Assembly: GCF_900102135.1 (NCBI RefSeq)
Contig: NZ_FMVJ01000009.1
Span: 62,001-126,000 of the forward strand
Source: Microvirga guangxiensis
GTDB taxonomy: Bacteria > Pseudomonadota > Alphaproteobacteria > Rhizobiales > Beijerinckiaceae
Reading direction: 5' to 3'
DNA: 64,000 nucleotides
How positions within the stretch are numbered: position 1 is the first letter of the stretch; each line of letters opens with the position of its first letter. The position numbers and the translations under genes are program-made. Shown one piece after another: positions 10,481-19,435 of the stretch. Below the pieces are notes generated by a model that ran no database searches, was not told the origin of the DNA, and was given only the letters and a program-made list of their open reading frames with translations.

Positions 10481-10975
10481 TCACTTGTCCAAGCCCGGCG
10501 GCGCCACAGAAGCAGTCGCTACAAGCGTGAGAAGCGTGGAGCAGGCCATCGCAACAGCTGCCGCTGCGAGCGACACGCTGCCGAGAAAGTGGCCAAAAGC
10601 TGCGGTGAGAATAACCCCGAGCAGGATAAGTCCCAAGGTCGGCGCACCAATGAAGAGCAGAAAGTCCTTGTTGGCGATGATCCAGGGCAGCGACCTCACC
10701 GTCGCGATCGTCTCGCGAGAGAGTTCCGCCATCCACCTCAGTTCCTCCCGCAACCGCGAATCCTGCGGCGGCACCGGCGTGATTGGCATCGGCTCCGTCT
10801 CTACGGAAGAGAGGGGCGGCACACGCCGGGCGGGATCGATGTGACGCGGGAGGGCTTCGATCCGCTCGCCCAGCTGACGGATCTGCTGGGCCTCGTCGCG
10901 CTGAGAGGGGGTAGACAACCCCACACGATCCGCCGTCACCCGGTCGGGACTGGCACTGCTTAGATCAACGGACAT
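10481..10975 (-). CDS. Hypothetical membrane protein with C-terminal helix pair
   Basis: The 164-residue product has a hydrophilic N-terminal 100 residues (ERIEALPRHIDPARRVPP and a Pro-rich linker) and two hydrophobic segments near the C terminus (LLFIGAPTLGLILLGVILTA and AAAAVAMACSTLLTLVATA). A GGAAAGGGAA ribosome site precedes the ATG at 10973-10975. I recognise no family. It is probably an inner-membrane protein with a cytoplasmic N-terminal region, cotranscribed with the SPW protein downstream. Confidence 0.6.
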   Translation of the reverse strand: MSVDLSSASPDRVTADRVGLSTPSQRDEAQQIRQLGERIEALPRHIDPARRVPPLSSVETEPMPITPVPPQDSRLREELRWMAELSRETIATVRSLPWIIANKDFLLFIGAPTLGLILLGVILTAAFGHFLGSVSLAAAAVAMACSTLLTLVATASVAPPGLDK

Positions 10976-11202
10976 TGCTTTGTTCCCTTTCCTAACGCAG
11001 CTTCAGGTGATCGATGGAACTTAATTCTATGCCGAGCCGGCTCACACCCTGCTTGCCGCCCATGACGACGGCACACCAACGAGGCGCGATCCCACGACAT
11101 TACCGGCTCGGGTGTTTTCCGTCGACCGTATAGTCCACCTTGATGACGTCCGAGGCGCGATGAGGGCGCAGCTGACGGATGTTGCGATCGTCGGTCAGCC
11201 AA
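10976..11202 (-). other. Intergenic region with a possible short gene remnant
   Basis: No complete gene is seen. On the minus strand, from about 11232 down to 11103, a start-less frame reads EPWFIGFDWLTDDRNIRQL, then a segment ending VIKVDYTVDGKHPSR and a stop. The stretch looks protein-like and overlaps the 3' end of the 11203-11550 gene in another frame. It may be the tail of a frameshifted gene, but I cannot assign a family. Confidence 0.3.
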
Positions 11203-11550
11203 TCAAACCCGATGAACCATGGTTCGGACTAGTCGTGTCTGGCCTCCTGAACCGGTGATCGCCTTGCCAGCGTACGGCGGGGGGAATAGGTCCATCCTTG
11301 ATCCCCGATGCGCGATCAGCCGTTCGATATCCGTCTCGAGCCGGGAACGGCTGATGCCCAAGAGAGCGGGCTGGCGTCTCGACAACTGGTCGAATGTGGT
11401 TTCGATGTGATCGACATCACGGTCGTAGCGCCACTCCTCATAACGATCTCGTACTTGGTGCCATAGTTGCAAGAAGCGGGATCGCACGTCGGCGTCTCGC
11501 CCTGAAAGCATCGTGGTACAATCCTGAGACGTCATCGCCATGATGGACAT
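11203..11550 (-). CDS. Hypothetical protein, possibly frameshifted at its C terminus
   Basis: The 115-residue product starts at the ATG at 11548-11550, which has GGAGGAATCG directly upstream; an earlier in-frame ATG would include that ribosome site. The central part (FLQLWHQVRDRYEEWRYDRD and DQLSRRQPALLGISRSRLET) resembles the helix of DUF1127-type small proteins (LsrRqL.dIGisRsdi), but the fit is loose. The frame ends just where a protein-like sequence continues in another frame (see 10976-11202), so a single-base indel near 11220-11240 is possible. It lies immediately downstream of the broken universal stress gene on the same strand. Confidence 0.5.
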   Translation of the reverse strand: MSIMAMTSQDCTTMLSGRDADVRSRFLQLWHQVRDRYEEWRYDRDVDHIETTFDQLSRRQPALLGISRSRLETDIERLIAHRGSRMDLFPPPYAGKAITGSGGQTRLVRTMVHRV

Positions 11551-11568
11551 CGATTCCTCCATGCTCTT

Positions 11569-12288
11569 TCAACACATACGCTCGGGCCGAGCGTACTCCG
11601 GAGCCTTGTGTATCAGTTTGACGTGCTCGGCACCGATCAGGAATGGGAGGGCGGCATGAATCGCGAGCGCTGCCTCCCGGCTGCCGCTCCAGCCGACCAC
11701 AATCCGTCTCCCCAGGGCCACCGTGTACGTTTGGCCATAAAGAGCTGGCAGGGCCTCTTCGCCGGAGACATCGTTCGCATGTGGAAGGATCAACACAGGT
11801 CAACCGGACTTGAGCAGGGCCATTTCGGGGACATCGAAGCCAATCTCATCGGTTCCCGGATCGCTTCGGGAGATGATCACAAGGTCCTGGAAGTGCGTGG
11901 CCCGGGCAATAATCGCCGCGGCATCGCCTTCGCAGACCTGCCAGTGCGCGTCAGGGACGCCCTCCTGCGCACGTAGGTCCTCGAACCAGCGCCGCATCGC
12001 AGCCGCACGGGAGAACTCCTCGGACGAAGCCTTCGCATAGACCGGGGACTGCTTCCCGAAGTACGCCTCCATCATCATGAGGCGGCGGATGGTATAGACC
12101 ACATCGAGGCGAGCCTTGAACCTCCTCGCTAGAGCAAGGCCGGCGCTGATGGTCGCCAAGCCATCGGAGCGGGAAAGGTCTGCATCCCCCGGCTTGACAT
12201 GCGCAAGGATGTGACGGACCGGGTGCTGTCCCACCGGCTGGTGTTCATCGACGGCGGGCATCTCGCGCCTCGCCCGGTAGGCCTTCAT
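11569..12288 (-). pseudogene. Universal stress protein (UspA family) interrupted by one in-frame stop
   Basis: The minus-strand frame gives a UspA-fold protein: RHILAHVKPGDAD, DVVYTIRR, DLVIISRSDPGTDEIGFDV, then PEMALLKSG followed by TGA (11800-11802). The same frame continues PVLILPHANDVSGEE and ends at IVVGWSGSREAALAIHAALP plus a short tail. The family motif at the break is normally l.sGrPVLvvP, so TGA replaces an expected Arg codon (CGA to TGA is one transition). The full reading would be about 239 residues, a tandem or extended Usp. Either this is a nonsense mutant, or two parts are made separately from the TTG just after the stop. Confidence 0.8.
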
Positions 12289-12413
12289 CCCGGCGGTGGA
12301 GATGGCAGGTCGACCGTCCCAAGTTGTGAGCAGGCGGCAGCAAACTCTAAGCTCGACATTGAGGTTCTCAATGCCGATTGTTCAAAGACAGATCCGAGCC
12401 GGAGTTAAGCCCC

Positions 12414-13336
12414 ATGCCGACGCCTCTGCCACCGTTTGACCTCGACGTGCTCCGTACCTTTGTGGCTATCGTGGACCATGGCGGGTTTACCCGGGCCGCA
12501 GAGCGGGTGGGACGAACCCAGTCAACCATCAGCCTCTAGGTCAAGAAGCTGGAAGACGGGCTCGGCCACCGCGTCTTCGAACGGGAGCCGGGACGTGAGC
12601 TTCAGCTCACGCCGGACGGCGAGATCCTGCTGACCTATGCCCGCCAGATCCTTCGGCTCAGCGATGAGGCTCGTACCCGTTTGATGGATTCCGACGTCGC
12701 CGGAACAGTACGGCTTGGCACGCCGGAGGATTTCGCAACCGCGCATCTGCAGGACGTGCTGGCCTGCTTTGCGCGCGCCTATCCGCGCGTGGCGTTGGAG
12801 GTAAACTGTGACTTCACCGTCAATCTGCTCAGCGGGTTTTTGAAAGGCCAGTACGACCTCATCCTGTTCAAGCGCGAGCCGCAGGGGCCCGTAGGAGGTG
12901 TCGGGGTCTGGCGAGAGGTCCTGGTCTGGGTTACGTCGCCACGGCTCGTCCTCGACCCAGGCGCCCCCTGCCGCTCGTCCTCGCACCGGTTCCGGATGTT
13001 TACCGCAAGCGAGCGCTTGCAACCCTCGACGGGATCAAGCGGTCCTGGCGGATCGTCTACACGAGCCCGAGCTTGAACGGGTTGCAGGCTGCCGTGAGAG
13101 CAGGGCTCGGCGTAACCGTCTTGCCGAAGGAGATGGTTCCAGCCGGCCTTGTGCTTGTCGGGGCGGAGCACGAGCTGCCTCCGCTGCCAGATACGGAAAT
13201 CGCTCTTTATCGCGCACCCGGCGTGCTGCCGCGAGCGGCGGAACTCCTCGGGGAGCACATCGTGCATTCGCTGGAGAGCGTGGCGGCGCCAGGCGGGATC
13301 GAGTCAGCGGAAGACGGCAAAGCATATCCTCGTTGA
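12414..13336 (+). pseudogene. LysR-family transcriptional regulator with a stop codon and a frameshift
   Basis: The ATG at 12414 opens a standard LysR winged helix: LDVLRTFVAIVDHGGFTRAA and GRTQSTISL, then TAG (12537-12539) where the family has Gln (STISxQVKKLE). The frame resumes VKKLEDGLGHRVFER and runs to LVLDPGAP. There a C5 run (12964-12968) appears one base short, and the homology continues in the next frame (LVLAPVPDVYRKRAL, GLQAAVRAGLGVTVLPKEM) to the stop at 13336. Both lesions can be repaired in silico by single-base changes, so decay is recent. The intact protein would be about 307 residues. It lies divergent from the broken Usp gene and upstream of the exchanger gene. Confidence 0.85.
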
Positions 13337-13389
13337 CCGGTCCCGAAGCGGATGAGATAGCTCGACGGGAAAAGCACTGGATCCTTCAC

Positions 13390-14469
13390 GTGGACATCAT
13401 CTTCTTCCTGGGCGGGCTCGTCCTGCTGGTCGTCGGGGCCGAGATCCTGGTGAAAGGCGCCTCCCGCCTGGCGCTATCGCTGGGGCTGTCGCCGCTGGTG
13501 GTCGGCCTCACAGTCGTGGCCTTCGGCACTTCGGCGCCGGAGGTTGCCGTCTCGGTCGGGGCGGTTCTGGGTGGGCAGACCGACATCGCCATCGGCAACG
13601 TGGTAGGCAGCAACATCTTCAATGTACTGTTCATTCTGGGGGTGAGCGCGCTGGTCACCCCCCTGATCGTAAACCGGCAGGTGATCCGCCAGGAGGTTCC
13701 GATCATGATCGGCGTGAGCACGCTCCTCCTCGTAATGCTGCGCGACCGCGTGATCAGCACGGCCGAGGCCGCGCTGCTGTTGGCCCTGCTCGTCGGCTAT
13801 ACCGCCTTTCTCGTAGTCCAGTCGTGGCGGGCGAACCGGCGCGTGCCGGACGAAGGGCTAGAAGGCACAGTCGTGGACGGTTCCTCCGGGAGCGGGTCGC
13901 GGCTGGCGCAGGCGGCCATGATCCTTGTCGGGCTCGCCTGCCTCGTGGCCGGCTCGCGGCTGCTCGTCGCTGCCGCCGTGTCCTTCGCCATAGCCTTGGG
14001 GGTTAGCGACCTGATCGTTGGCCTGACCATCGTGGCGGCGGGCACGTCGCTGCCCGAGGTGGCCACCTCGATCACCGCCGCCGTCCGGGGCAACCGCGAC
14101 ATCGCGGTCGGCAATGTCGTGGGCAGCAACGTCTTCAACATTCTGGGCTGCCTCGGCCTGTCGGGCTTGGCCGCGGGGGGCGCGGGGATTACCGTGGCGC
14201 CGTCGATCCTCGCCTTTGACGCCTGGGTGATGCTGGCCACCGCCGTCGCCTGCCTGCCGATCCTCCTGACCGGCCGCGAGATTGCCCGCTGGGAAGGCGT
14301 GGTCTTCTTGGCCTATTACGTCTTTTACGTCGGCTACCTCATCCTTGCGGCCGAACAGCACGATGCCCTGGAAACCTACACCAGGGCGATGACGACGTTC
14401 GTGGTGCCGCTGACCCTACTGACCGCCGGCGTGATCTATGCGGGCTCCCGGAAACTGCGGCGGGGATGA
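13390..14469 (+). CDS. Sodium/calcium exchanger family (CaCA, YrbG-like) protein
   Basis: The 359-residue inner-membrane antiporter has about ten hydrophobic segments in two homologous halves. Each half carries the alpha repeat: FGTSAPEVAVSV with GNVVGSNIFN in the first, and AGTSLPEVATSI with GNVVGSNVFN in the second. These acidic and polar residues bind the cation in CaCA exchangers. I choose the GTG at 13390 because the first membrane helix (DIIFFLGGLVLLVVGAEILV) starts there; upstream codons overlap the regulator. No strong ribosome site is visible. It converges on the Mrp-like operon with a 22-base gap. K+ or H+ coupling instead of Na+ is possible. Confidence 0.88.
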   Translation: MDIIFFLGGLVLLVVGAEILVKGASRLALSLGLSPLVVGLTVVAFGTSAPEVAVSVGAVLGGQTDIAIGNVVGSNIFNVLFILGVSALVTPLIVNRQVIRQEVPIMIGVSTLLLVMLRDRVISTAEAALLLALLVGYTAFLVVQSWRANRRVPDEGLEGTVVDGSSGSGSRLAQAAMILVGLACLVAGSRLLVAAAVSFAIALGVSDLIVGLTIVAAGTSLPEVATSITAAVRGNRDIAVGNVVGSNVFNILGCLGLSGLAAGGAGITVAPSILAFDAWVMLATAVACLPILLTGREIARWEGVVFLAYYVFYVGYLILAAEQHDALETYTRAMTTFVVPLTLLTAGVIYAGSRKLRRG

Positions 14470-14491
14470 TCGGTTCGGACCGTCCCGCGCA

Positions 14492-16186
14492 TCAGCCCAG
14501 GAAGGCCGCCAGAAGCGCACCCATGACAACGAGCAGGAAAACGGCGAGGGAGGTCCGGTCCCTCACCGTGACCTCCACCTTAGCGAGATTGTCTCTCCAA
14601 GCGGTTCCAGACCGCTCCGGGGAGCTGCGCATTGACGCGGAACCGGCTCGGACAGCGGCCTGGAAGGCGGTATGCGCTGCAGCCGCCGATCGCCGCATCG
14701 GATCCAGAAGATCCCCTTCCGGCAGGGAGGGGGGCTTCAGGCCGAGCGCAACGGCGCCGATCACGAGAAGCCCCGCGAGCGCTAGCGGCCACGTGCTTTC
14801 CAGCAGGCCGAGCAGCGTCGTCGCGGCGAACGGCGTCTTACCTGCGACGGTGGGATGCAGGACCATCGGCAGAACAAGCGCCGCGCTGGCGAGCGCCAGT
14901 ACCGGCAGGGCAAGCAGGAGGGGCGGACGATCGTTGCCGGCCCGGGCGGCGGGAAGGAGCGCGAGGAAGCGCGCCAGCACCAGCGCCGAGGTCAGGGCGG
15001 ACAGACCAATGAGCGTGGCGCCGAACGGCCCGGCGGGTCCCTTGATCGCTGACTTGGCGAGCGCGCCCGCCGTGAAGGGCAGTCCGGCGATGGACAGCGC
15101 CAGCACGAGGACGAGGGCGAGAAGCCCCCAGCGCCAGCCCTTGGCGCACCACGGCGCGAGGCCATAGGAAAGGAACAGCCCTCCCTTTGCCAGCCCGTGG
15201 CTCAGCGCGTAAAGCGCCACGGCCGGCAGGACCACCGCCGCGGGCACGCCAGCCGCAAGCGCCGCACCCAGGGCGCCCATCACCAGCCCCATCTGGCTGA
15301 CCGTGGAATAGGCAAGCACTGCCTTGCCCCCCGGCTGGGCGAGCCCGAGCAGCGCGCCGCCGAACAGCCCTCCAAAGCCCAGTAGCGCCAGTGTCGTGCC
15401 TTCCACGGGGGCGGACACGCCGAAGGGCAGAAACGTCAGCAGGCCGAAGATGCCTGCCTTTACAATGGCGCCGGACAGGACGGCCGAGGCCGGTACCGGC
15501 GCGGCGGGGTGGGCCACGGGAAGCCAGACATGCAGCGGCATCAGCCCCGCCTTGATTCCGAATCCCAGGATCAGAAGCCACAGGATCGCTGGAGAGGACC
15601 CGGGCAGGCCAAAGCCGGCGCGGACGTCCCCGATCCATAGCGACCCGCCCGCCCCGTGCGAAGCCAGCATGAATGCGGCCAGAAGGGCCGTCTCGCCGAT
15701 CACCGCAAGAACGACATATGCGGTCCCGGCCCGCAGTGAGGCGGGCTTCCGGTCGTGGATGACGAGGGGGTAGGCCATTAGCGAGACAAGGGCGAAGAAG
15801 ACGTAGAAGCTGACGATGTCGGCGGCGATGAACACCCCCAGATTGCCGACCAGGACGACGTTCCAGAACAGTGCGAAGGCGGCCGGCCGCGAGTCCGATC
15901 CCATGGAGCGCACCGCATAGGCCCCCGCGCAGATCCACAGGACGGCCGCGCCGCCCAGAAACACGGCGCCCGTGTCGCTCAGCGCCAGGCCTCCGTCCAG
16001 CAGGATACCGGGGGTCCGGACGACTTGGTCGCGCGGCGCCAGAATCGCCGCGCACAGCGCCGGCACGGGAGCGAGGGGTAGCAGCGCGATCATGCGCGAG
16101 CCCCAGGCCGGCACTAGGCAGAACACCGCCAGGACGAGCGGCCAGACCGCCGCCAGCGGCAGGAGAAGCGCGAGATCCGCCGTCAT
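14492..16186 (-). CDS. mnhD: Proton-conducting antiporter subunit, MrpD/NuoM-like (third D-type)
   Basis: The 564-residue polytopic membrane protein belongs to the complex I NuoL/M/N and MrpA/D family. Motifs include AAHPAAPVPASAVLSGAIVK-type helix-7 residues with the conserved Lys, and KAVLAYSTVSQMGLVMGALG for helix 8. The start is the ATG at 16184-16186, overlapping the stop of the preceding subunit (ATGA). A hydrophilic tail of about 60 residues is followed by a final hydrophobic stretch. It is the last gene of the eight-gene operon. It probably forms one of the proton half-channels of a Na+(K+)/H+ antiporter complex. Confidence 0.85.
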   Translation of the reverse strand: MTADLALLLPLAAVWPLVLAVFCLVPAWGSRMIALLPLAPVPALCAAILAPRDQVVRTPGILLDGGLALSDTGAVFLGGAAVLWICAGAYAVRSMGSDSRPAAFALFWNVVLVGNLGVFIAADIVSFYVFFALVSLMAYPLVIHDRKPASLRAGTAYVVLAVIGETALLAAFMLASHGAGGSLWIGDVRAGFGLPGSSPAILWLLILGFGIKAGLMPLHVWLPVAHPAAPVPASAVLSGAIVKAGIFGLLTFLPFGVSAPVEGTTLALLGFGGLFGGALLGLAQPGGKAVLAYSTVSQMGLVMGALGAALAAGVPAAVVLPAVALYALSHGLAKGGLFLSYGLAPWCAKGWRWGLLALVLVLALSIAGLPFTAGALAKSAIKGPAGPFGATLIGLSALTSALVLARFLALLPAARAGNDRPPLLLALPVLALASAALVLPMVLHPTVAGKTPFAATTLLGLLESTWPLALAGLLVIGAVALGLKPPSLPEGDLLDPMRRSAAAAHTAFQAAVRAGSASMRSSPERSGTAWRDNLAKVEVTVRDRTSLAVFLLVVMGALLAAFLG

Positions 16187-17658
16187 TTCAGATACCCCAT
16201 CTCGGCGATGAGCTTGGCCCAGGTCAGGGGGCTGAACGAAGAGGAGGCGAAGACGCCGGCTGCCAGGGAAGCCGCCGCGGTCACAACCGCCGGCAGCACC
16301 AGCATCCGGTCGCTGGCCGTACCCAGTTCCCGGAACGCCGCCTGTTCCGGCGGGGGAAGAAGCCAGGCGCGATAGAGCATCGGCAGGAAATAGGCGGCGT
16401 TGAGCAGAGACGATCCTGCTAAAACGGCCACGACCCAGGAGGCGTCCGACTGCAGCCCGCCAATTCCCAGATACCACTTGGAGATGAAACCAGCCACCGG
16501 CGGCACCCCGATCATCCCGAGCGCACCGATCGAGAAGGCCGCCATGGTCACCGGCATTCGCCGCCCTGCGCCGTCGAGATCGGCGACGGCCTTGATCCCC
16601 AGGCGGTTCGACAACGCGCCCGCGCACAGGAAGAGCGTGATCTTCATGATCCCCTGGTGCACCAGGTGGACCAAGCCCCCGATGACCGCGAAAGGCCCCA
16701 CAAGGCTGGCGCCCAGCACAATGTAGCTGACCTGACTGACGGTCGAATAGGCCAGGCGCTTCTTGATCTCGGTCTGCATGACCGCGCGCAGCGAGCCGTA
16801 GAGGATCGTAAACGAGGCAAGGGCAGCCAGAGGCGGGCCGAGCCCGAGCTCGGCCACGGTCCCGATGCCGTAGACGTCATAGATCATCCGCACGATGCCG
16901 AATGCGCCCGCCTTCACGACTGCGACCGCGTGCAGAAGGGCGCTGACCGGCGCCGGCGCCGCCATGGCCGCAGGAAGCCAGCCGTGAAAGGGGACGAGCG
17001 CGGCCTTCACCCCCAGCCCGCCCACACACAGCACGAAGATCAGCGTCAGGGTCAGGGGCGGGACCGCGGAAAGGTCGGGCGGCGCAGTGAACTCGATCGA
17101 CCCGACCAGCGTCTTCAGCCACAAGATGCCGACCAGGAACGCGGCGCTGCCCGCCAGCGTGTAGGCCAAGTAGATGCGGCCCGCACGCAGGGATTTCTCG
17201 TCCCCGTTGTGGACGACCAGCGGCCAGGTGGCCAGCGTGAGAAGTTCGTAGAACAGGAAGAAGGTGACGGCCGTCCCCGAGAGTGCCACCCCGGTGGCCG
17301 CAAGGACGCAGAGATTGAAGAAGCCGAAGAACCGGGCGAGGTTCGGCCCGCGCCCGAAATAGCCGATGGCATAGATGGTGGTGACGAGCCACAGAAAGAC
17401 CGACAGGCTCACGAACAGCAGCGCCAGCGTGTCCACCCGCAGCAGGAAGTCGTGGCCCGGCAGGATGGTGTAGCGCCATTCCAGATCGACGCCGCTGCGG
17501 ACCTGCCGCAGAAGATCGGCGACGATCAGGACCTTGATCAACGCGACGAACAGGTTCGCGGCATTGCGCCAGCCCGCCAGGCGTTCGGGCAGCGCGAAGC
17601 TGATGATCGCCGGGATCAGCGGCAGAAGCACGAGCGCGAGGGGCACGGCCGTCATCAT
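16183..17658 (-). CDS. mnhD: Proton-conducting antiporter subunit, MrpD/NuoN-like (second D-type)
   Basis: The 491-residue protein is predicted to have about 14 membrane helices. The family signature is clear: PFHGWLPAAMAAPAPVSALL, VKAGAFGIVRMIYDV, KKRLAYSTVSQVSYIVLGA and GLVHLVHQGIMKITLFLCAG, with the conserved helix-5 and helix-7 Glu/Lys region (LFYELLTLATWPLVV). Two ATGs (17656-17658 and 17653-17655) overlap the stop of the upstream gene; either may be used. It functions with the other E-F-G-B-C-D subunits in the inner membrane. Confidence 0.88.
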   Translation of the reverse strand: MMTAVPLALVLLPLIPAIISFALPERLAGWRNAANLFVALIKVLIVADLLRQVRSGVDLEWRYTILPGHDFLLRVDTLALLFVSLSVFLWLVTTIYAIGYFGRGPNLARFFGFFNLCVLAATGVALSGTAVTFFLFYELLTLATWPLVVHNGDEKSLRAGRIYLAYTLAGSAAFLVGILWLKTLVGSIEFTAPPDLSAVPPLTLTLIFVLCVGGLGVKAALVPFHGWLPAAMAAPAPVSALLHAVAVVKAGAFGIVRMIYDVYGIGTVAELGLGPPLAALASFTILYGSLRAVMQTEIKKRLAYSTVSQVSYIVLGASLVGPFAVIGGLVHLVHQGIMKITLFLCAGALSNRLGIKAVADLDGAGRRMPVTMAAFSIGALGMIGVPPVAGFISKWYLGIGGLQSDASWVVAVLAGSSLLNAAYFLPMLYRAWLLPPPEQAAFRELGTASDRMLVLPAVVTAAASLAAGVFASSSFSPLTWAKLIAEMGYLK

Positions 17659-19112
17659 CGGCCAGGCTCAGCGGGAAGGGGACCTGCGGCCGCGGGCGGA
17701 GCCGACAGAGAAGATAGCTCGATCAGCATCATGCCGGCAAATCCCAAGGCAACGGCCAGCGCCGCCAGCGCCAGCGGCGCCGCGACCCGCAGGGGCGCCT
17801 CGGCCTTGACGACCGGCGCGGCGCTTCCGCTGCACGCCACCGAGAGCGGCCTGAACAGGTAGACGGCCCCGAGCAGGCCGCCGATCACGAGAACGGCCGC
17901 GTAGACCACACTGCCCTGTTCGATAGCGGCGTGCAGCAGAAGGAACTTCGCGGTGAACCCGCCCGACGGGGGCAGCCCCGTGAGCGAGATCGCCGCCAGC
18001 GCGAAGGCGGTGACCGACAGGGGCATCGCGCGGGCGAGGCCCGCCAGGTCGCTGATGCGCTCGCCCGCGACGGCCTTGAGCATCAACCCCGCGGCCAAGA
18101 ACATGGCGGCCTTGGCGAGCATGTGGGCGACCGCGTGCACCAGCACCGCGGCCCAGGGCTCGGCGGGATTAGGGGCATTCGAGATCAGGGGAAAGGCCAG
18201 GAACAGATAACCTAGCTGCGCCACCGTCGAATAGGCCACTAAGGACTTCAGCCGCTCTTGCCGGATCGCCTGGATCGAGCCGTAAAGGATCGCAAGCGCG
18301 CCCATGCCCCCCAGAAGATGCATCGCCGCTGGGCGGACGACCTCGGCGAAGGCCTCGAACCAGAGCCGCAGGATGATCACGAAGCCCAGCTTGACGACGA
18401 CCGCGGACAGCAGAGCGCTGGCTGGGGCAGGGGCGGCGGCATGGGCGGGGGGCAGCCAGCCGTGCAGCGGAAACAGCGCCGTTTTGACCAGAAGTCCCGC
18501 GGTCATGACGGTGATCGCCAGCAGGGTTGGCAGATCGGGCCGCGCGTGGATCGCCAGCAGGGTGGCATCCACCGTGTCATAGTGGGCTGCCAGCAGCGCG
18601 ACCCCCAGCAAATAGGCCAGCGAGCCGACGAGCGCGATCAGGAAATACTGCAGCCCGGCTGCGAGCGAGCCCATCGCGGCCATCGCAACGGCGGCCAAGC
18701 TGACCATCTCGATCGTCACATACAGGTTGAACAGATCCGTCGTCAGATAGCCCGCGTTCGAGCCGCCCCACATCAGATAGAGCAAGGGCCAGAAGGTGTG
18801 GGCGCGCGCCGTCTCGCGCCCCGATTTCGGCGAGAATTCATGCCATGCGTAGAGCCCGACCGCCACGAAACAGAGGGATGTGGCGGGCACCAGAAGCCGC
18901 GCGACGCCGTCAGCGCGCAGCAGGATGCCGAGCGGAAGCTCCCAGTCGCCGACCAGGTGGGCCGCGTCGGGGGGAAGGGCCACGAGCCAGGCCGACAGAG
19001 CCAGCATCGCCGGGCTGGCGGCCAGGATCAGCCAGCGTCCGCCCCGCCCAACGACGAGCGAGGCCACCATGAAGGCCAACGGCGCGGCCACAAGCAGGTC
19101 GAGCGGGCTCAT
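17655..19112 (-). CDS. mnhD: Proton-conducting antiporter subunit, MrpD-like (first D-type)
   Basis: The 485-residue membrane protein carries the same core: LFPLHGWLPPAHAAAPAPAS, SALLSAVVVKLGFVIILRL, RLKSLVAYSTVAQLGYLFLA and LVHAVAHMLAKAAMFLAAG. The FNLYVTIEMVSLAAVAM segment holds the conserved Glu. It overlaps the MnhC gene upstream and the next D-type gene downstream by four bases each. This is the position MrpD occupies directly after MrpC in standard Mrp operons, so it is the best candidate for the true MnhD. Confidence 0.88.
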   Translation of the reverse strand: MSPLDLLVAAPLAFMVASLVVGRGGRWLILAASPAMLALSAWLVALPPDAAHLVGDWELPLGILLRADGVARLLVPATSLCFVAVGLYAWHEFSPKSGRETARAHTFWPLLYLMWGGSNAGYLTTDLFNLYVTIEMVSLAAVAMAAMGSLAAGLQYFLIALVGSLAYLLGVALLAAHYDTVDATLLAIHARPDLPTLLAITVMTAGLLVKTALFPLHGWLPPAHAAAPAPASALLSAVVVKLGFVIILRLWFEAFAEVVRPAAMHLLGGMGALAILYGSIQAIRQERLKSLVAYSTVAQLGYLFLAFPLISNAPNPAEPWAAVLVHAVAHMLAKAAMFLAAGLMLKAVAGERISDLAGLARAMPLSVTAFALAAISLTGLPPSGGFTAKFLLLHAAIEQGSVVYAAVLVIGGLLGAVYLFRPLSVACSGSAAPVVKAEAPLRVAAPLALAALAVALGFAGMMLIELSSLSAPPAAAGPLPAEPGR

Positions 19113-19435
19113 GGACCCTGGTCTTTCGGCTGGTCCGATGCGGTTCCCGCGGCGCGGCGCTCCTCGGCCAGGCGCGTGATCATCGCGGCCCCCACTGCGG
19201 TCAGGGCGACCGACACCACGATGCCTGTGATGACAAGCGCCTGCGGATAGGGATCGGTGACGCCCTCGCCCCGCCCCAATCCCCCTAGGATTAGGAAGAT
19301 GCCGGCGCCGATAACGTTGACGGCCAGAAGCTGCCGAAGAGGATGGCGCAGGCTAATGAAGCCGAAAAGCCCCAACCCGACCAGCGCGGCCCCTGTCAGC
19401 GGGAACAGATGGCCAAGCGACGTGGATATCGTCAC
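19109..19435 (-). CDS. mnhC: MnhC/NuoK-like antiporter subunit
   Basis: The 108-residue protein has three hydrophobic segments (TGAALVGLGLFGFISLRHPL; LLAVNVIGAGIFLILGGLG; QALVITGIVVSVALTAVGAA). The DPYPQALVITGIVVS sequence is the strongly conserved MrpC/NuoK motif. It overlaps both neighbours by ATGA junctions and probably packs against the first D-type subunit in the complex. Confidence 0.9.
   Translation of the reverse strand: MTISTSLGHLFPLTGAALVGLGLFGFISLRHPLRQLLAVNVIGAGIFLILGGLGRGEGVTDPYPQALVITGIVVSVALTAVGAAMITRLAEERRAAGTASDQPKDQGP

Noticed and set aside
13386-14361. Minus-strand frames opposite the Na+/Ca2+ exchanger
   Set aside because: Antisense shadows. The plus strand has both alpha repeats and the membrane-helix pattern.
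16657-19250. Plus-strand frames of 330-400 codons across the Mrp-like operon
   Set aside because: Arg/Gln/Gly/His-rich antisense translations of membrane-protein genes; not real.
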